Below the pieces are notes generated by a model that saw only the letters and a list, made by a program, of their open reading frames with translations, was not told the DNA's origin and did not search any database. From Torreya grandis (taxonomy: Eukaryota > Streptophyta > Pinopsida > Cupressales > Taxaceae), in the NCBI GenBank assembly GCA_037957365.1, contig JARHVA010000157.1, forward strand, positions 6,322,501-6,386,500: a DNA stretch of 64,000 nt. Direction: 5' to 3'. Shown piece after piece: positions 10,256 through 23,450 of this stretch. The position numbers and the translations under genes are program-made. How positions within the stretch are numbered: position 1 is the stretch's first letter; every line of letters begins with the position of its first letter.

Positions 10256-11341
10256 ATAAAAAGATTAAAAATCAAGAAATTTGGATATTTTAGGAAATGG
10301 AAGGAAAGTGAAAGTAGACCATAGGCTAATCAATAATTTTATATATTTAATGATATCAAATGGCCATTTGGGAAGAATTTAGGGTGGTTTATTGAATTTA
10401 AAACACCTAAGGGAGTGGTTGATATGAAATTGGCATGAGGTCATTATTTCATCTTTCTCTTTTCTACCAAAAGTATTTTTATTCATAAGTTTTAATATTT
10501 ATTAGGATAAATTAGTAATTATTCCAAGAGAAAATGGAAACTTTTTAATAAAACTATTATGGTGCAATCTTAGTTAACAAAAATTAGAATGAATGCACAA
10601 AAGCCATTTTTTAAGAAAGTGTCTATTAGACTCTATTCTTTACCAATTGAGTATTGGGACAATAAATTTTTTATTCAAATTAGAAATGTTGTGGGTGATT
10701 TCACATAAATTGATTCTAGAATGAAAAATTTACACTTAGCTATATATGCACAAAGAAAAGTATGGGTCAAAATTTAGGTTCTGTTAGTAAGCTTCATCCA
10801 GTTATCTTCTAATGGGGAAGTTTTTTATTAGCAAGTGGAATATGAAGATTTTACTGGAAGTTATTTCAATTATCATTATCTTAATAATTTTATTAAATAT
10901 TATCCCAAAAAAAAATTTAAGCACAAAAGGCACAATATTCATAATTTTAAGATGAAACTGGACCAATTTTAGGTAAGATTCTTGACCTTTAAAATAGTTA
11001 ATTTATTCATATTTTTAAAATTTAGAAGCCAAAATTGATTTTTATTCCTCTCAATTTGGATGTTCAACATTAAATCACTTGAAATTAGAGAATTAAAAAT
11101 ATTGGAGTAAGGCATTTGGTTGTAAACATGGTTGCAAAAGGAGAAAAAGATCATACTTTATAGTGACAATTAGGAAACTAATCTCCTACACCAATTATAA
11201 CTCAAAGATATATAAAACAAGGAAAAGTGGGGAAAGATTTATTGATACAATATAATGAAAATAGTTACACAAAACTAGGTAACTATTTAACTCATTTAGA
11301 AGTACAATATGGGATGGTAGAAGTTAAAGGTGTATGTATTG

Positions 11342-11346
11342 TAAGG
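11342..11346. repeat. target-site duplication of A, left (TAAGG)
   Basis: TAAGG directly precedes the 5' LTR of A and is repeated exactly at 33340-33344. Confidence 0.85.
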
Positions 11347-12653
11347 TGTAGATACTTTTTTTTGAATTATATAGCACTTCAATCTTGTACACTTGGAAAA
11401 TACATAACATGGATGTACCTTCAGCTTCTAGACCTTCCCACTTTGTTCTTATTTATTGTATGTTAATATAACCAATTCTATTCTAATGATTCGAACCTTC
11501 TATCATGCTTAGAATGTTATAAATCTACCTATATTCTATCTTTTTAATTTCTAGACATATGCCTATTTTATGGTTACTTAGACACTTGATTTCTAGTCAA
11601 ACACCTAAGATGATGTAAGTGTTCTACCCTAATGTAAGTTTTCAATACGCTAGAGTCATCTAATTTACAAATGAAATGTATTCTTATTGTTGGTCTAAGT
11701 GATTTAGTGTAATATATTCTCCAAAGGGATTGGTATATATACATGATCAACCCTCATTCATTCCTGACCTATCACAAACCAAACAACTCATAAGATAACT
11801 TACAAAAGGCATTTAATAAAACACTCAAGTGAGCAAAAATTCCCTTATTTCCCCCTATTTCCATATTAGCCATAGGGAGAATGCATCTATAGGTCCTAAT
11901 TACTAAAGGAGCATCCCATGAGAAACATTTGAAAAGTTACAAGATATGTCACTCTATGTACTTGTTTGCAACACATTGTATCCTTATACACACAATCCAA
12001 CACATAGGGGATAACTACATAAGTCTAAGGCCCTATTTAGAGTATTGGCTATGTAGGTAGTGCTCATTAATAGATAGGTCTTTGGGGAATATTGACATTA
12101 TATTCCCACTAACACTTTTTTTATCAAAACCACTATGAAGATAAATAACTAGGGTTTTGCTATATGACAAGGAGTGATAGCCCATGATTTAGATCTAAAC
12201 ACACTAGAGTAAAGGTGACACATAATCTAGAATATTTTAGGTGGTTGCATCTAGATCCAATAGGTAATATATACAAGACACTTGCATCTAAATTAGATAA
12301 AAATGTCGATGTAACCATCTAATGATAATACAAGTGTCTAAGGCCATATAAATGCTTAATCCAGAATCTAACAACTGATCTAGAATCTAATTATAGCCTT
12401 ATTCCTTCCTGTTCTAGTCCAAATCATATTAACATCAGAACCAACTAAGTATCTTATTTTCATTATCATTTCAATATCTATCATAGTTATGCTTTTTAAT
12501 TTTATAATATCTCAACATAATAAATTTAGTATATGTTTATTTGAGTTTGTAAATCAATTATCCTAATGTAGAGATAGTCTATCATCCTTGTGCCCTAGGC
12601 TATCTCTACCCATTTAACCTTATATTCCCTAATTTAGATTTTAAGGTTAAACA
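11347..12653 (+). repeat. element A 5' LTR
   Basis: This 1307-bp repeat starts TGTAGATACT and ends TTAAACA. It aligns along its length with 32011-33339; shared landmarks include CTTGTACACTTGGAAAATA near the start and CAAAGGGATTGGTA in the middle. Divergence between copies is high by eye (about a fifth of positions), so the insertion is old. Confidence 0.88.
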
Positions 12654-12655
12654 TT

Positions 12656-12668
12656 TGGTGAACCTGAT
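12656..12668 (+). other. element A primer-binding-site candidate
   Basis: TGGTGAACCTGAT begins two bases after the 5' LTR. The TGG start and spacing fit a tRNA primer site, but I cannot name the tRNA. Element B has the similar TGGTTAAC at the same spacing. Confidence 0.55.
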
Positions 12669-12763
12669 CTATATGAACAAATTTTTTTCTAATTCTAATT
12701 ATTTTCAATCATTTAGGGTTTTAGTTTGCTATTTTAAATCCTGTAATTTTTCATTTCTAAGCA

Positions 12764-13990
12764 ATGGAAAATATTAACCAAAAAACTCAATTTCAAATGG
12801 AAGATAAAGAAGCATTAGTGACTCATCTAAATCAAAAGTTTTTAATAGATGTTTTTTCATATGTTACAAGAGATGAAATCAATAAACATGCTAAGGTTAA
12901 GGTTTCTTCACTTAGTGATGGTGAATCCTTAGAAGGTACTATAATTGATTCCATTCTAATTAATCTACCAAAATCTAGTGGAGGCACGAAACATGTATTC
13001 AAACTTTGTTACCTAAAAATGCTATTGCAACATCTTACATGTAAAATTTTAATACTTTAACCCAATTTCTAGTTTCAATACGTATATCTACCAAAACTAT
13101 GGGTACACCTCCTTTGGCAACATGTCAAATATCCAACCTTAGAGACCAAGAGGTGCAAGATTTTATCCAAAATATATAATTTTTGAAAACTAAGGATATA
13201 AATATTGAACAAAATTATATGAAATCACCTTATCTATTGATTCAAAAGAGTTATTGCATAATCTTCTTGCACCAATGATATATTTACACCCCTTGTCAAC
13301 TAGTTTTGTTGCACTTAAGTTCACATTTTATGATGGCAAGGGTGATCCTGAACATCATCATTTTTTATATACAACATGCCTTGATTATGCCTCCAATGAT
13401 AAATTTTTGACCAAATTATTTCCAATGAGTTTAATAGGCTATGCTTTAAGGTGGTTCTATGATTTACCAACCCAATCAATAAATGCATTTAAACCTCTTA
13501 CTTACCAGATTTTGGCACACTTCTCTATCCATATCACCAAAAAGATTTACTATACCCAAATTATAAAAATTAAATAAGGAACCAATGAACCTATCAATAA
13601 ATAAGGTACAAGTCAATGTTAGTTGAAATGACAAATCTTATGGTAGATAAAGTGATTTAGGATGTATTCATGCAAATTTTACTTGATCCTTTATATGAGT
13701 CCATTATTTTCAAAAAATTAAAATCTTTCAATGACTTATGCCATAATTTAATGATTGTGAAATGAAACTTATCTTATTGAAAAAAATTAAGTATATAACA
13801 AACATATTAACTAAATCTACATCCAATACCGAGTTTACTATCAAACTAAGTTAAAAGGTAAAATATCTTGAACCTAAAAAAGAAACAACTACCATGGTTA
13901 ATGTGGTGTCACAAAAACTTAATCATCTTTTCTTATCCAATGCACCATGGATAAATTTTACATTCTCACTTATGTGTCCCACTTCATTAC
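12764..13990 (+). pseudogene. element A gag relic (Ty3/Gypsy)
   Basis: The first frame opens with ATG at 12764 (98 codons), a plausible gag amino terminus. The retrotransposon-gag core is at 13254-13577: KFTFYDGKGDPEHHHFLY, then a TTCLDYASNDKFLTKLFP segment, SLIGYALRWFYDLP, and a QSINAFKPLTYQILAHFS helix. These match the order and spacing of Gypsy gag proteins (target-grain-DP, LFP-SL, A-WF-LP). Downstream the frame breaks into pieces with stops to about 13990. No nucleocapsid zinc knuckle, protease or polymerase follows. The segment is homologous to the gag relic at 7.4 kb. Confidence 0.78.
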
Positions 13991-15712
13991 TCCCATGGCT
14001 TGTAGAGTGTCACCTCATATATCTCCCTCATACATAAATACATGATCTATGCACTTTTAGATGTTAGACATTCCCTCTACTCATGTTATGTGGACACTAG
14101 GGGAATCTGCTTCTTTGATCATGATACACTCAGGTTATATCATTCTATGATCACCCTACATTATCATGTTTGAGCTTATGTACTTACACATTCCTTTATC
14201 CATTCTTATATATTTCATAGTGTACTTAATATGCTATGTACTTAACATTTATTTTTATAACACATACTATTCATGGGCTAGCATGCATGTTATGCTAGTT
14301 TCTTATTATCTATGTTTTTGTTTATGCAATTCCTTGAGTTTCTTGTCTTACTTGTTTGAGCATTTGAATATGTTCCTTTGTTTACATCCCCCATTCCTTT
14401 GTTTGCCTCTTTTACACTTGAATATGTCTTGTTTTATTGTATGTTGACATTTGAATATTGAATTATTTTTTTTGTGGACATTTGACTAAATTGTGTCCCT
14501 TTGATTGTGTGGCATTTAAACATTCCCCTTGTTTAAGGTCTCCTTGGACCATTGTATTTTGATTTTCATTTGACTGCTCTTGTTTGTGTGCTTAATTATT
14601 TGTTAAGCTTGTATTATTACTATATAAATTTTTATAGAATTCACATCATGCATCTTAGGATTTTATGTGATCACATTATTCATGCTTAAATGACATATCT
14701 ACCTAGACATGTTACTTATATACACCACATGGTTCATACAAAGATTATACAATTATCTTATCCTTTTGAGGTAAGGTGACTACCAGTTTCTACTTTCCCT
14801 CACCTCAAAATAGGGGAATATTAGTAGGGGAATGCTATAGGGGCATGTCTTCCATGTTTTTCATTGTTCACAATATTTAGATATATAGTGGGGGCATGTT
14901 TTGGAAACATGTTCTCCACACTTACATAGTTTTAAATTGGCTAAAAATCACAGTTATATGAGTCAGATACACATTTATGGCATAATTCTATACATTGGTA
15001 CCATTACTATACCCAGGTTTCATTTTGAGAAAGGTAGAAGGTGCATATGTTATGTAAAGGGAACCTAAATTACAAAATCAAAATCAGTTATATATTTTGA
15101 AACACTTCTATGGACTATCATCACCCACTAGGTTGGAATTTTATGAACTATATTAAATCAATCTACTGTAGTAGTTGGTTCACTCTTTGGTATGGTTAAT
15201 ATGATTAAATCACTTAATATTTACAATTTTATAGTCTAGACTTAATTACATCATCCAAAATCACCAATTTTATAGTGTTTATTGACTTGGTTCACTGATA
15301 CTCACCAGGTTATAAGTATGATTGGGCTGCATAATTGAGCTAATCTCAATTGTCAGGTGGCAAATCATATTTATCTCCAAGGTTGGGGTCAAGTTTTGTC
15401 CTTTAATATTTTTATATTTATGCACTTTATAGCTTTATATTTGTCCTACTCTTAGTTTTAATGGTTCATAATGATACATATTTCATCTTTTCAACTCAAA
15501 TTTCTAAAAGATAAGGTGATTGCATCGATACACATGTGTAATCCTAAACCTTGATCTATTTTATTTTCAATCATTTCAATGATTTTGATTTTAGATTATA
15601 TGCAATGATTATATACTATAACATGATCTTGGTTATAGGTCAGTCACCAACAAAGTGCTCAAGTTGGACTCATGCAAAGATAAGGCGTGCTATATATTAT
15701 AATAATAATTAT
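13991..15712 (+). other. element A non-coding 3' spacer
   Basis: No coding frame of substance was found. The DNA has T-rich 3'-region character with recurrent GGGGGAAT/GGGGGCATG-like motifs, as in the corresponding part of element B (25-27.5 kb). It ends at the insertion point of element C, resumes at 31940 and runs to the polypurine tract at 32001. Confidence 0.5.
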
Positions 15713-15932
15713 TGATATAAGCTTAGTTAGCTTATTATTGTATGTGGTTATATTTTTATAACCATATTAGTCTATTTGTTTCATGGGTAAGTCTATTCTT
15801 ACTTCCTATTGCGTGTTTGTTTCACCCACCTCCTTTAGTATATGAGTTTGTTGGTTGCCTATATATTGGGTTATTATTTTGGTTAATAACATCACGTATT
15901 ATTAGTTCATTCCTATGTATTATAATTCTACA
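15713..15932 (+). repeat. element C 5' LTR
   Basis: This 220-bp LTR has a partner of identical length at 31720-31939. It contains TTTCATGGGTAAGTC and GCCTATATATTGGG, the latter a TATA-like promoter candidate shared by both copies. Confidence 0.88.
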
Positions 15933-15951
15933 TGGTAATTAGAGATCATGG
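15933..15951 (+). other. element C primer-binding site, initiator-Met tRNA type, decayed
   Basis: TGGTAATTAGAGATCATGG directly follows the 5' LTR. It matches the usual Copia site TGGTATCAGAGC plus CATGG with a few changes. Confidence 0.7.
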
Positions 15952-17149
15952 TCTATGAGTCTAGGAGGAGTAATTCTTTATGAATAAATATTTTTAGGGA
16001 GGAAGAAGAACCGCTGAAGCTTTTTTGAGAAGAAACCTCTATTCATAAAGTACATGGTGAGAGGAAGAAAATATTTATGCAAAAATAACTAAAGAAATGA
16101 TCCTTTATGTGAAGATACATTCCAAGTGAAGGAAGGGGATAAATAATTTGGATGAAGGTGTCAAGGGGATGTAATAGGGAGATGGGTACCAATGGTGGCA
16201 TAGTAGTGAAAAAAAAAGGCATTTTACCTTGAGAATCTAATTTGAAAACACCTAGAGTGGCATTTGAGAGAGAGGTGTGGCATTCTAAAGGCATGGCATC
16301 CAAAACAAGGTAGTATCCCTCCAAAACAAAGGTATATGTTGTTATTTATTGTTTTAACACCAAGATTAAAGACAAATGTTATATTTTTGGTTACCTATGT
16401 TAAATATAACACTTAGAGAGTGGTGTTTTTGCTGTTAAAGAAATATTTTTGAGCATAGGGAGGCATAGTAGGGGATGTGGTGCTCTACCAAGCCAAAAAA
16501 TAAGTCAAAAAATAGGCCATAATCTTTTATATTTATCTTAGAAGAGAATAATAGTTCATAAAACCTGATTTATGCTATTTTTAAATAAGAATAAGGAGTT
16601 TTGAGGCATAGGAGGGCACCAAAACCAAACCAGGAAGCCATTTTCCCATATGCATACACAAGTGCCTGATTATTGGATTAAATTATTATGAATTATTTTA
16701 TTATAAGTTTTAATTCATATAATCAAAATTAAGGAGGATTTATTTTAAATCAAAGAGTGGAAAAATAAAAAATTCAACCTTGAAATTTTATTTTTGCTTA
16801 AAATCTTGCCTGAAGAAACACAATTAATTCCATTGGGAGCAAACCATAAATCAATTTTTTTTGAAAAATTGCCACATTATCCAACTTTCAATCATTGTCT
16901 ACATGAAAAAATAATTTTTTTAAATAGAGTCATACAACTCTAGATTAATTTTTTTTGTCTTTTTAAGTAATTTGGTAAAAAATAGAAACTTTAAAATTTC
17001 ACAAACTATAAATAAGTTTTAGCTGAAAATTGGTAGATTTGTCTAATTTTAGATTAGACTCCGTGTCCAAAAATATTTTGTCAAAGTCATTATAATTTTT
17101 CAAATTTAATTATTTTCATGAAAAAGTATGTAAAAGTGGCTAGTTTGCA
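15952..17149 (+). other. element C leader, non-coding
   Basis: About 1.2 kb separates the primer-binding site from the first recognisable gag codons. No frame or motif was recognised. The minus-strand frame at 16043-16324 is low-complexity and antisense and is not taken as a gene. Confidence 0.5.
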
Positions 17150-18101
17150 ATATTTGTTGTTGCCATATTCTCAAAAACTAAATGGCAAAAACTTTAGTTT
17201 GTGGAGTCATATGATACTTATAGTTAGTAAGTATCATAATATTAACTAGATTGTACTTGGTAAAGAATATAGACTAGATAATCAACTAGATGAATATGAT
17301 AAACATCATCATGAGGCCTTAATGCTTTTAAAACTATCTATAGCTAACAGTCTAATTCTAAAAGTTAGAATGTTGATAATGCACCCAAATTGTGGAAACA
17401 CCTTAGAATCAAATATTAAGATTCTAAAGATGGTAGAATATTGTATTTGATTTTTTTCTATTTTCCACTAGGATGTAAGAAGGTGGTTCTATTTTTTGAA
17501 AATTTTTTATAGTTAAAGGATGTTTATGATCAGTTGAAGGTAGTGGTAAATTTTTTAGATGAACAAGGCATCATTTTTATAACTATGTATAATTTACCAT
17601 CTTCTTATGATTCCTTTGTGGAATAATTACACATAATTATAGAGACACAAACATTGGACTTTGATCAGTTTTCCACTCTTCTCATATAGAAGGAATGATG
17701 GTAGGAACAATCCAAAACTTCAACATCCACATCTACAAAAAAGTGATTTTGTGGCAAGGATAAAAGGTAAGGGTAAATGGTAAAAAAATAAATATTTTTT
17801 AAATAAAAATGTAAGTGATTCCAATAAAACCAAATGGAAGTGTTTATATTGCAAGAAACCAAGTCATTTTTATGAAATATTATAGAAAGAGAAAAGTTGA
17901 TATGGTTAATTCAAATAAGAAATCTAGGCATGCTAATATTATAGAATAAGTAGAATAAGAGGCATCTATTGATTTTGATTTTACAACAACACAATACCAA
18001 TCATGTGAGTCATGAAGTTAGTGTTTTGACTTAAAAGTTTCATGACATTAAATGTTACCAAGATTGGTATGTAAAATTTATTGAGGATAATAATAGTAAT
18101 G
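17150..18101 (+). pseudogene. element C gag relic (Copia)
   Basis: The Copia gag starts with a K-L-N-G-x-N-F/Y-x-x-W motif, seen here as KLNGKNFSLWSHM near 17177. Several helical segments broken by stops follow. A nucleocapsid zinc knuckle, CLYCKKPSHFYE, lies near 17837-17874; both cysteines and the histidine are present but the last cysteine is lost. A basic linker (KGKGKW) precedes the knuckle. The frame has many stops and shifts. It is cut at 18101 by the insertion of element B, and the element's coding sequence resumes after 28632. Confidence 0.72.
18097..18101. repeat. target-site duplication of B, left (TAATG)
   Basis: TAATG precedes the 5' LTR of B and recurs exactly at 28628-28632. 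Confidence 0.85.
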
Positions 18102-19319
18102 TGTAACCATCTAAAAATGACACTTGAGTGCTAAGAGTTTTAATTGAGACCACCCATCCCTGAAGTAGCCATAAACCTATCTTAGGGCCTATTTAGACAC
18201 TTATCCAACCTTTATGTGGGTCACATGCATCCCTAAACATACCTAAAGTAGTCCTAAACCCTCACTTTAGCACACTAGCCCCTAGTGCTTTAGGTTATGC
18301 CACCTAGACACTAACACCATAATTTGGATAGTAACACCAATGGTGCTAGTGTCCTAGGTTGGGCATTGTCCTTTTCTAACATTTTATCACCAATATATAT
18401 ATTTTCAAATAAAAAACCACCTAGGGTTGCCTAGACCTCTTTTAAGGCCCACATAAGCACTAAAATAGTATATATACATGAATTTTAGCCCATTATTCAC
18501 TAGATGGAATGAGATTCAAATAAAAAAAATTAACTTAGAATAATTTGTGCAAAATTAAGGTTATTAATCCCTATTCTGACCGAATTTTGCATATAACCAT
18601 CCACAACATTCCTAAGCTCAGATTAATCAGACTTCTAGTCTCAAGACTCACTCAAGAAACTCAAACCAACATTTATAATAGCTTCACTTTCACTTGCACC
18701 AGCACTTAGGTAGGGAGAAATAAATTGGGCTTGATCCCTCCTTAGAGTATTGGTATGTAGGAAACTCTCTTCACAATGGGGTGTTGAGGATTTCCAACCT
18801 ATCCCACTATCATCACACTTTGCTATTTGTGCTAATTATATGCCATAACAACATGGAGGTATAGGGTTTACATATAAAATCAATCAAAATAGGTCATCGA
18901 TAGATAGATAAAACTCATGTGCATAGGAACATGCTTATCAGACTCAAACATAGGTGCAACTAGAAGCTCATAATAGTTCTACATAGAGGATACTAGCATC
19001 AAAAAGAGGACAGTAACACCATTATAACTACTATTTAGTTAAGGTGATACTATCTAGGAAGGGTTTTGACACTTGGATCTTATCTTTGAAACTCAGATCA
19101 ATTCCTATCCTAGTTTATAGCCTCCAAATCTTCCATCTCAATTAGTTTCCATCTAAGTACTTATTTACATCATTTATTTATATTTTAAGAAAGGTCAAAT
19201 TAGGTCATTTCTATTACAAATTAGTTTTTGTATTTATTGCATAATTTATAATCTAATTTACTATACTCAACCAATTTAACAACCTAGGGCTTAAACTTCA
19301 TAGCCTTAAAAATTAATCA
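18102..19319 (+). repeat. element B 5' LTR
   Basis: This 1218-bp LTR is longer than its partner at 27544-28627. The difference is mainly an extra stretch of about 150 bp near 18415-18570 that is absent from the 3' copy. By eye about 20% of shared positions differ. Confidence 0.88.
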
Positions 19320-20098
19320 TTTGGTTAACTCAACTTACTTCAAAAATTGCACAAACCCTAACACTAGACTACCTTTATGGTTTCTGTTTCCAACCTTCTA
19401 GGACCCATATTCAGATTTTAGATCCATATATATTGTAATTTTTATTTGGTATAATCATGATAATAATGACTAAAAATGTTTATGACTTTTTGATGCATAT
19501 TCTAATAATTTTATTTGCATGCTTGTTTCCTTTAATTTGGAATGAACTCAAAGAATACATAAACACATGTATACGTTATTTATATCAAATGAACTGCATG
19601 TCCTAGTTTACAGCCTCTAGATCTTCCATCTTAGTTAGTTTCCATCTAAGTACTTATTTACATCATTTATTACTATTTTAAGAAAGGTCAAATTAGGTCA
19701 ATTCTATTAAAAATTAGTGGTTTTATATCTATTTCATATTTTATGCCTTGATTTAATATACTCAACCACTTTAAAAACCTAGGGCTTAAACTTCATAACC
19801 CTAAAAATTAATCATTTGGTTAACTTGACTTACTTAAAAAATTTCACAAACCCTAACCCTAGACTACCTTTATGGTTTCTATTTCCAACCTTCTAGGACC
19901 CATATTTAGATTTTAGATCCATATAACTTCTAATTTTTATTTGGTATAATCATGATAATGATGATAGAATAATTCTATCACTTTTTGATGTAAAGTCTAA
20001 TACTTTCATTTGCATGCTTGTTTCCTTTTATTCAAAATGAACTCAAAGAAGAAATAAACACATGTATACATGATGCTTTATATAAATTTTCCTGCATG
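19108..20098 (+). repeat. 493-bp tandem duplication of LTR end, primer site and leader
   Basis: The unit at 19108-19600 is repeated at 19601-20098. Both begin TCCTAGTTTA[TC]AGCCTC, pass through the LTR terminus and the TTTGGTTAAC primer-site candidate (near 19320 and again near 19813), and end ...CTGCATG. The element therefore has two consecutive LTR-terminus/primer-site modules at its 5' end. Confidence 0.85.
19322..19334 (+). other. element B primer-binding-site candidate
   Basis: TGGTTAACTCAAC starts two bases after the LTR end. The tRNA was not identified. A second copy lies in the duplicated unit. Confidence 0.5.
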
Positions 20099-20539
20099 TC
20101 ATGTTTCATTATTTATATAACATGTTATGTTCCTCTTATGTGGAATTTAATTTAGAAACAAATCTTTAAACACATAGAGGATATAGTACATAAGATACCA
20201 AATATATTACCTAAAATTAACAAGTCTCTTTTAGATGATTTCTACTCTTTAGTTTGATTTGCTTCCTTACCTATTTCTACTAGACATAATAAAACATAAA
20301 TGGTCTCACTTATCCTTACTACTTCTTAAATTTACACATCTAGATACTATCCCACCTCTACTACAAAGTTTATGATCATAATAGACCTTAAAGTTCATGT
20401 TATGATGTCCACATGTGGTCCCAAAGCATGGAAGGTTAACAACACCCATAGCTATAGTTTTATCGACAAAAGTAGTATTTATTTAGCCAAAATTTCCATT
20501 TTAAAGATCTTACAAGATTTTAACACATAAACATATATT
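20099..20539 (+). other. element B region between leader and protease
   Basis: In Ty3/Gypsy elements gag would stand here. No gag core, zinc knuckle or long frame was recognised, so gag appears deleted or absent. Confidence 0.5.
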
Positions 20540-21030
20540 TTGTATACAACACTCATTGATACTAAAGTGCCTCACATAGTAGATCCAACTTATGTTGCTT
20601 CCATAATTAATACTATGAAATGGACTGAAGAGTATATTTCATTTGAAAAAGAATATCTCCCGCCTCAACAAATCATAGATATACACTTGCCTCTCTACAT
20701 TGCATTACAAATTAATGAGGTGGGTGTCAAATGTGTTTTAGTTGAAAATGGATCAAAGTTAAACATTTTTAATATATTTATTCTCCATATTATTAATATA
20801 CATGCTAAGGATTTAGATCCTTCTGATATGAACATCTAAGGGTTTTATAATATTCCATGTAAAGTTTTGGGTCAAATCACACTAAACCTTACATTGGGGC
20901 CTGAAACACTACCTACGACATGTCAAGTTATGCCTAATGATCTTAATTACAATATCTTTCTTTGAAGACCTTGGATTCTTGATATGCACATAGTTCCATC
21001 CACTTTACATGCATGTTTAAAGTTCATCTA
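20540..21030 (+). pseudogene. element B aspartic protease (retropepsin) relic
   Basis: The protease matures the Gag-Pol polyprotein. The 99-codon open segment at 20540-20839 contains PLYIALQINEVGVKCVLVENGSK, the retropepsin strand-turn segment in which the catalytic D-[ST]-G-like triplet is now E-N-G. Downstream, after a stop, the frame holds GQITLNLTLGPETLP and RPWILDMHIVPSTLHACLKF. These match the flap and carboxy-terminal pattern of Gypsy proteases (GRPW...AVPSTLHQ). Loss of the catalytic aspartate and several stops make it inactive. RT follows in the usual order. Confidence 0.75.
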
Positions 21031-21599
21031 CAAAGTTCATATATACACATACCCTATGGATCAAGAACCATTCAAATATTATCAACATATAGAGCCTTCA
21101 CACAATTACATTCCTCACATGAATTTTTATACAACACCCTTCTAGTATATTATTTTGAGTTCATATATAACTACCTTAAACACCTCCAAAGCATAGGATA
21201 ATAGATTCACTTCTCCCTTTGCATTGAGATATTTCAAAAAAATGAGTTACATAGGACAGGGCCTCAAAAAACATAAACATGAAATCCTTAATCCCATTGA
21301 GGCATATGATCAACAAAATAAACAAGGACTTGGATATAAAGATAACATAGATAATGCCAAGTCCTCTCACCATGCTTCTTAGCATATAATGTTTTATCCA
21401 CCCATTCCATGGGGGGATAATATAGTACATCATTTTTCCACACTTTTAGTTATTTACCTCAATATTATCAATGATATAGTTTCTCTGAATTTACCTACTT
21501 TTGAAGAATTTGCTAATGATGAGGCTCTCTTAGAATTCTTGGGTGTATATGAGGATCTCCCTTCCTTATCCCACAAATTCATAGACATACTTCGGTGAG

Positions 21600-23450
21600 T
21601 GTTTAGATAATTTTGATGACATTTCACCCAACACAAATGATACTATCCCTACAACACAGTACACTATCGATAAATCTATGTTACTTAATGAAGAGATGGT
21701 TGAGTTCAATTATGGAACCAATACCAATCCTCATATCATATTTTTAGATAATACCTTGTGTAAAGAATAAGATATAGACATTCCTTATATTTTAAAGGAC
21801 TTTGATGAAGTTTTTGCTTGGGCCTATTCTGATATGCATGACATTGATCCCTTAATTATAGTACACATGATTACACTCTATCCTAATGCAAAGCTAATTA
21901 AACAAAAATTTCAAAAAATACATCCTAAGGTAGCTCTTTTAGTCAAAAATGAGATCCACCATCTCCTTTATTTTGGTTTCATTCAACTATTTGCTCATCC
22001 ACTATGGGTTGCTAACATTGTCCCAATTATTAAACCTAATGACCAAATTTGATTTTGTTGTGATTCTAGAGACTTAAACAAATCATATCCTAAGGATAAA
22101 TTTACTATATCCAAAATTGATATGATAATGAACTCCATAAATAGATATAAAATGATCTCTTTTATATATGGATTCATTAGTTATAATCAAATAAAGATCA
22201 TTGAGGTAGACTAAGAAAAAACTTCTTTTAGCACAACATGGGACACTTTTTACTATATCGTCATGCCTTTTACATTAAAAAATGTAGGAACAACATACCA
22301 ATGAATAATGGCCCATATATTTCATGATCTCATTCATAAGACAGTTGAAGATTATGTTGATCAATTTCATTTAAAATCAAAAGAGTGATAACACCATACA
22401 GTAGATTTATGATAAATTTTCAAAAGATTGAGAAGGCAAAATGTATGACTAAATCCCAAGAAATGCATCTTTGGGGTTTCATCTAGTAAAACATTAGGAT
22501 TCATAATATCCCAATGTTTTATTGAGGTTGACACAAAGAAATTCAAAGGTATAATGGACATGCCTCCTCCTACCAACTTAAAGCAACTTCACTCCCTACA
22601 AGGAAATATTCAATTAAGATGTCACTTTGCGTCACAACTAGCAGATGAGTCTCAATCATTCACTAGATATTAATTAAGAAAAATATAAAATTTGAATGGG
22701 ATATCACATGTTAATAAATATTTGACACACTCAAATAATACTTGTTGAACCCACCCATATTGGTACCACCAAGACCTGATAGGTCACTTCTCCTCTACCT
22801 CTCAGTAACAGATCATTCAATCAGTGCACTCTTGGCATAACATGATGATCAACATAAAGATACAAATATTTACTATGTCAATTACACTTGCTGATTATGA
22901 ATGAAATTATCCAATAATAGAAAAACTTTATTTGGCACTTGTTTTCAATACTCAAAAGCTCTGGCACTATATGATTAACTATGAGGCACAAGTTATTACA
23001 AAATTTGATCCTTTAAAGTTTCTTATGTCAAAACCACATCTATCAGGATGTATTTAAAAATGGATCATGTTACTCATAGAATTTGACCTAAAGATCATGT
23101 TACAAAAACTAGTAAAGGGTGATATAATCACAAATCAATTGGCATTAGCCACATTATTAGACATAAATCCTATCAATGATGATTCATGATGACTTCATAA
23201 TGTATAATACCACTTTTGACACATAGATAATGTTCTTTGATGTTTCTAGATGTGCATTTGGTGTCGGGGTAGGAATTATTTTTAGCAATCCACATGGGTA
23301 GATAATACCCCTTACTTATTGATTTAGTTTTTCATTTACCGATAATATCACATAACACAAGGCCTTTATCCTCAACCTTCAAGTAGATTAGGCTCTCCAA
23401 ATTAAATAAATTAAGGTTTATAGGGATTCATAATTGATTTTCAATCAAGT
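21600..23450 (+). pseudogene. element B reverse transcriptase/RNase H relic
   Basis: Gypsy RT motifs run in order. A connector with DEVFAWAYSDM comes first, then VALLVKNEIHHLLYFGFIQ and WVANIVPIIKPN. The palm follows near 22060-22350 with DSRDLNKSYPKDKF, MISFIYGFISYNQIKI and VMPFTLKNVGTTYQ. The catalytic Y-V-D-D box near 22355 now reads YVDQ, so one catalytic aspartate is lost. RNase H-like sequence continues to about 23450 in broken frames. The GYxxYNQI and PFGLKNAGATYQ-like patterns are typical of the plant Tat/Athila branch; I give the branch as likely rather than certain. Numerous stops occur. Confidence 0.8.

Larger units (their letters stand above)
9850..11346 (+). pseudogene. LINE (plant L1-type) ORF1 with DUF4283-like domain, left fragment
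   Basis: Plant L1 ORF1 proteins bind element RNA and usually carry a DUF4283 domain followed by a zinc knuckle. A tandem-repeat segment comes first. The DUF4283 pattern then reads at about 10380-10920: GWFIEFKTPKGVVDM, VSIRLYSLPIEYWD, a FFIQIRNVVGDFT segment followed by IDSR, QRKVWVKI, and QVEYEDFTGSYFNYHYLN where the zinc knuckle would begin. The cysteines of the knuckle are lost. At least ten stops are present. The frame at 11227-11346 is still open where element A inserted, and it continues in the same phase after A at 33345 once one copy of the TAAGG duplication is removed. The LINE therefore predates A. Confidence 0.72.

Noticed and set aside
14166..14447. Plus-strand 93-codon hydrophobic frame
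   Set aside because: It reflects T-rich spacer composition, which yields Leu/Phe/Tyr/Cys-rich frames. Similar frames occur in the spacer of element B.
16043..16324. Minus-strand 93-codon frame in the Copia leader
   Set aside because: It shows low complexity and no family pattern, and it is antisense to the element. It is most likely a chance opening.
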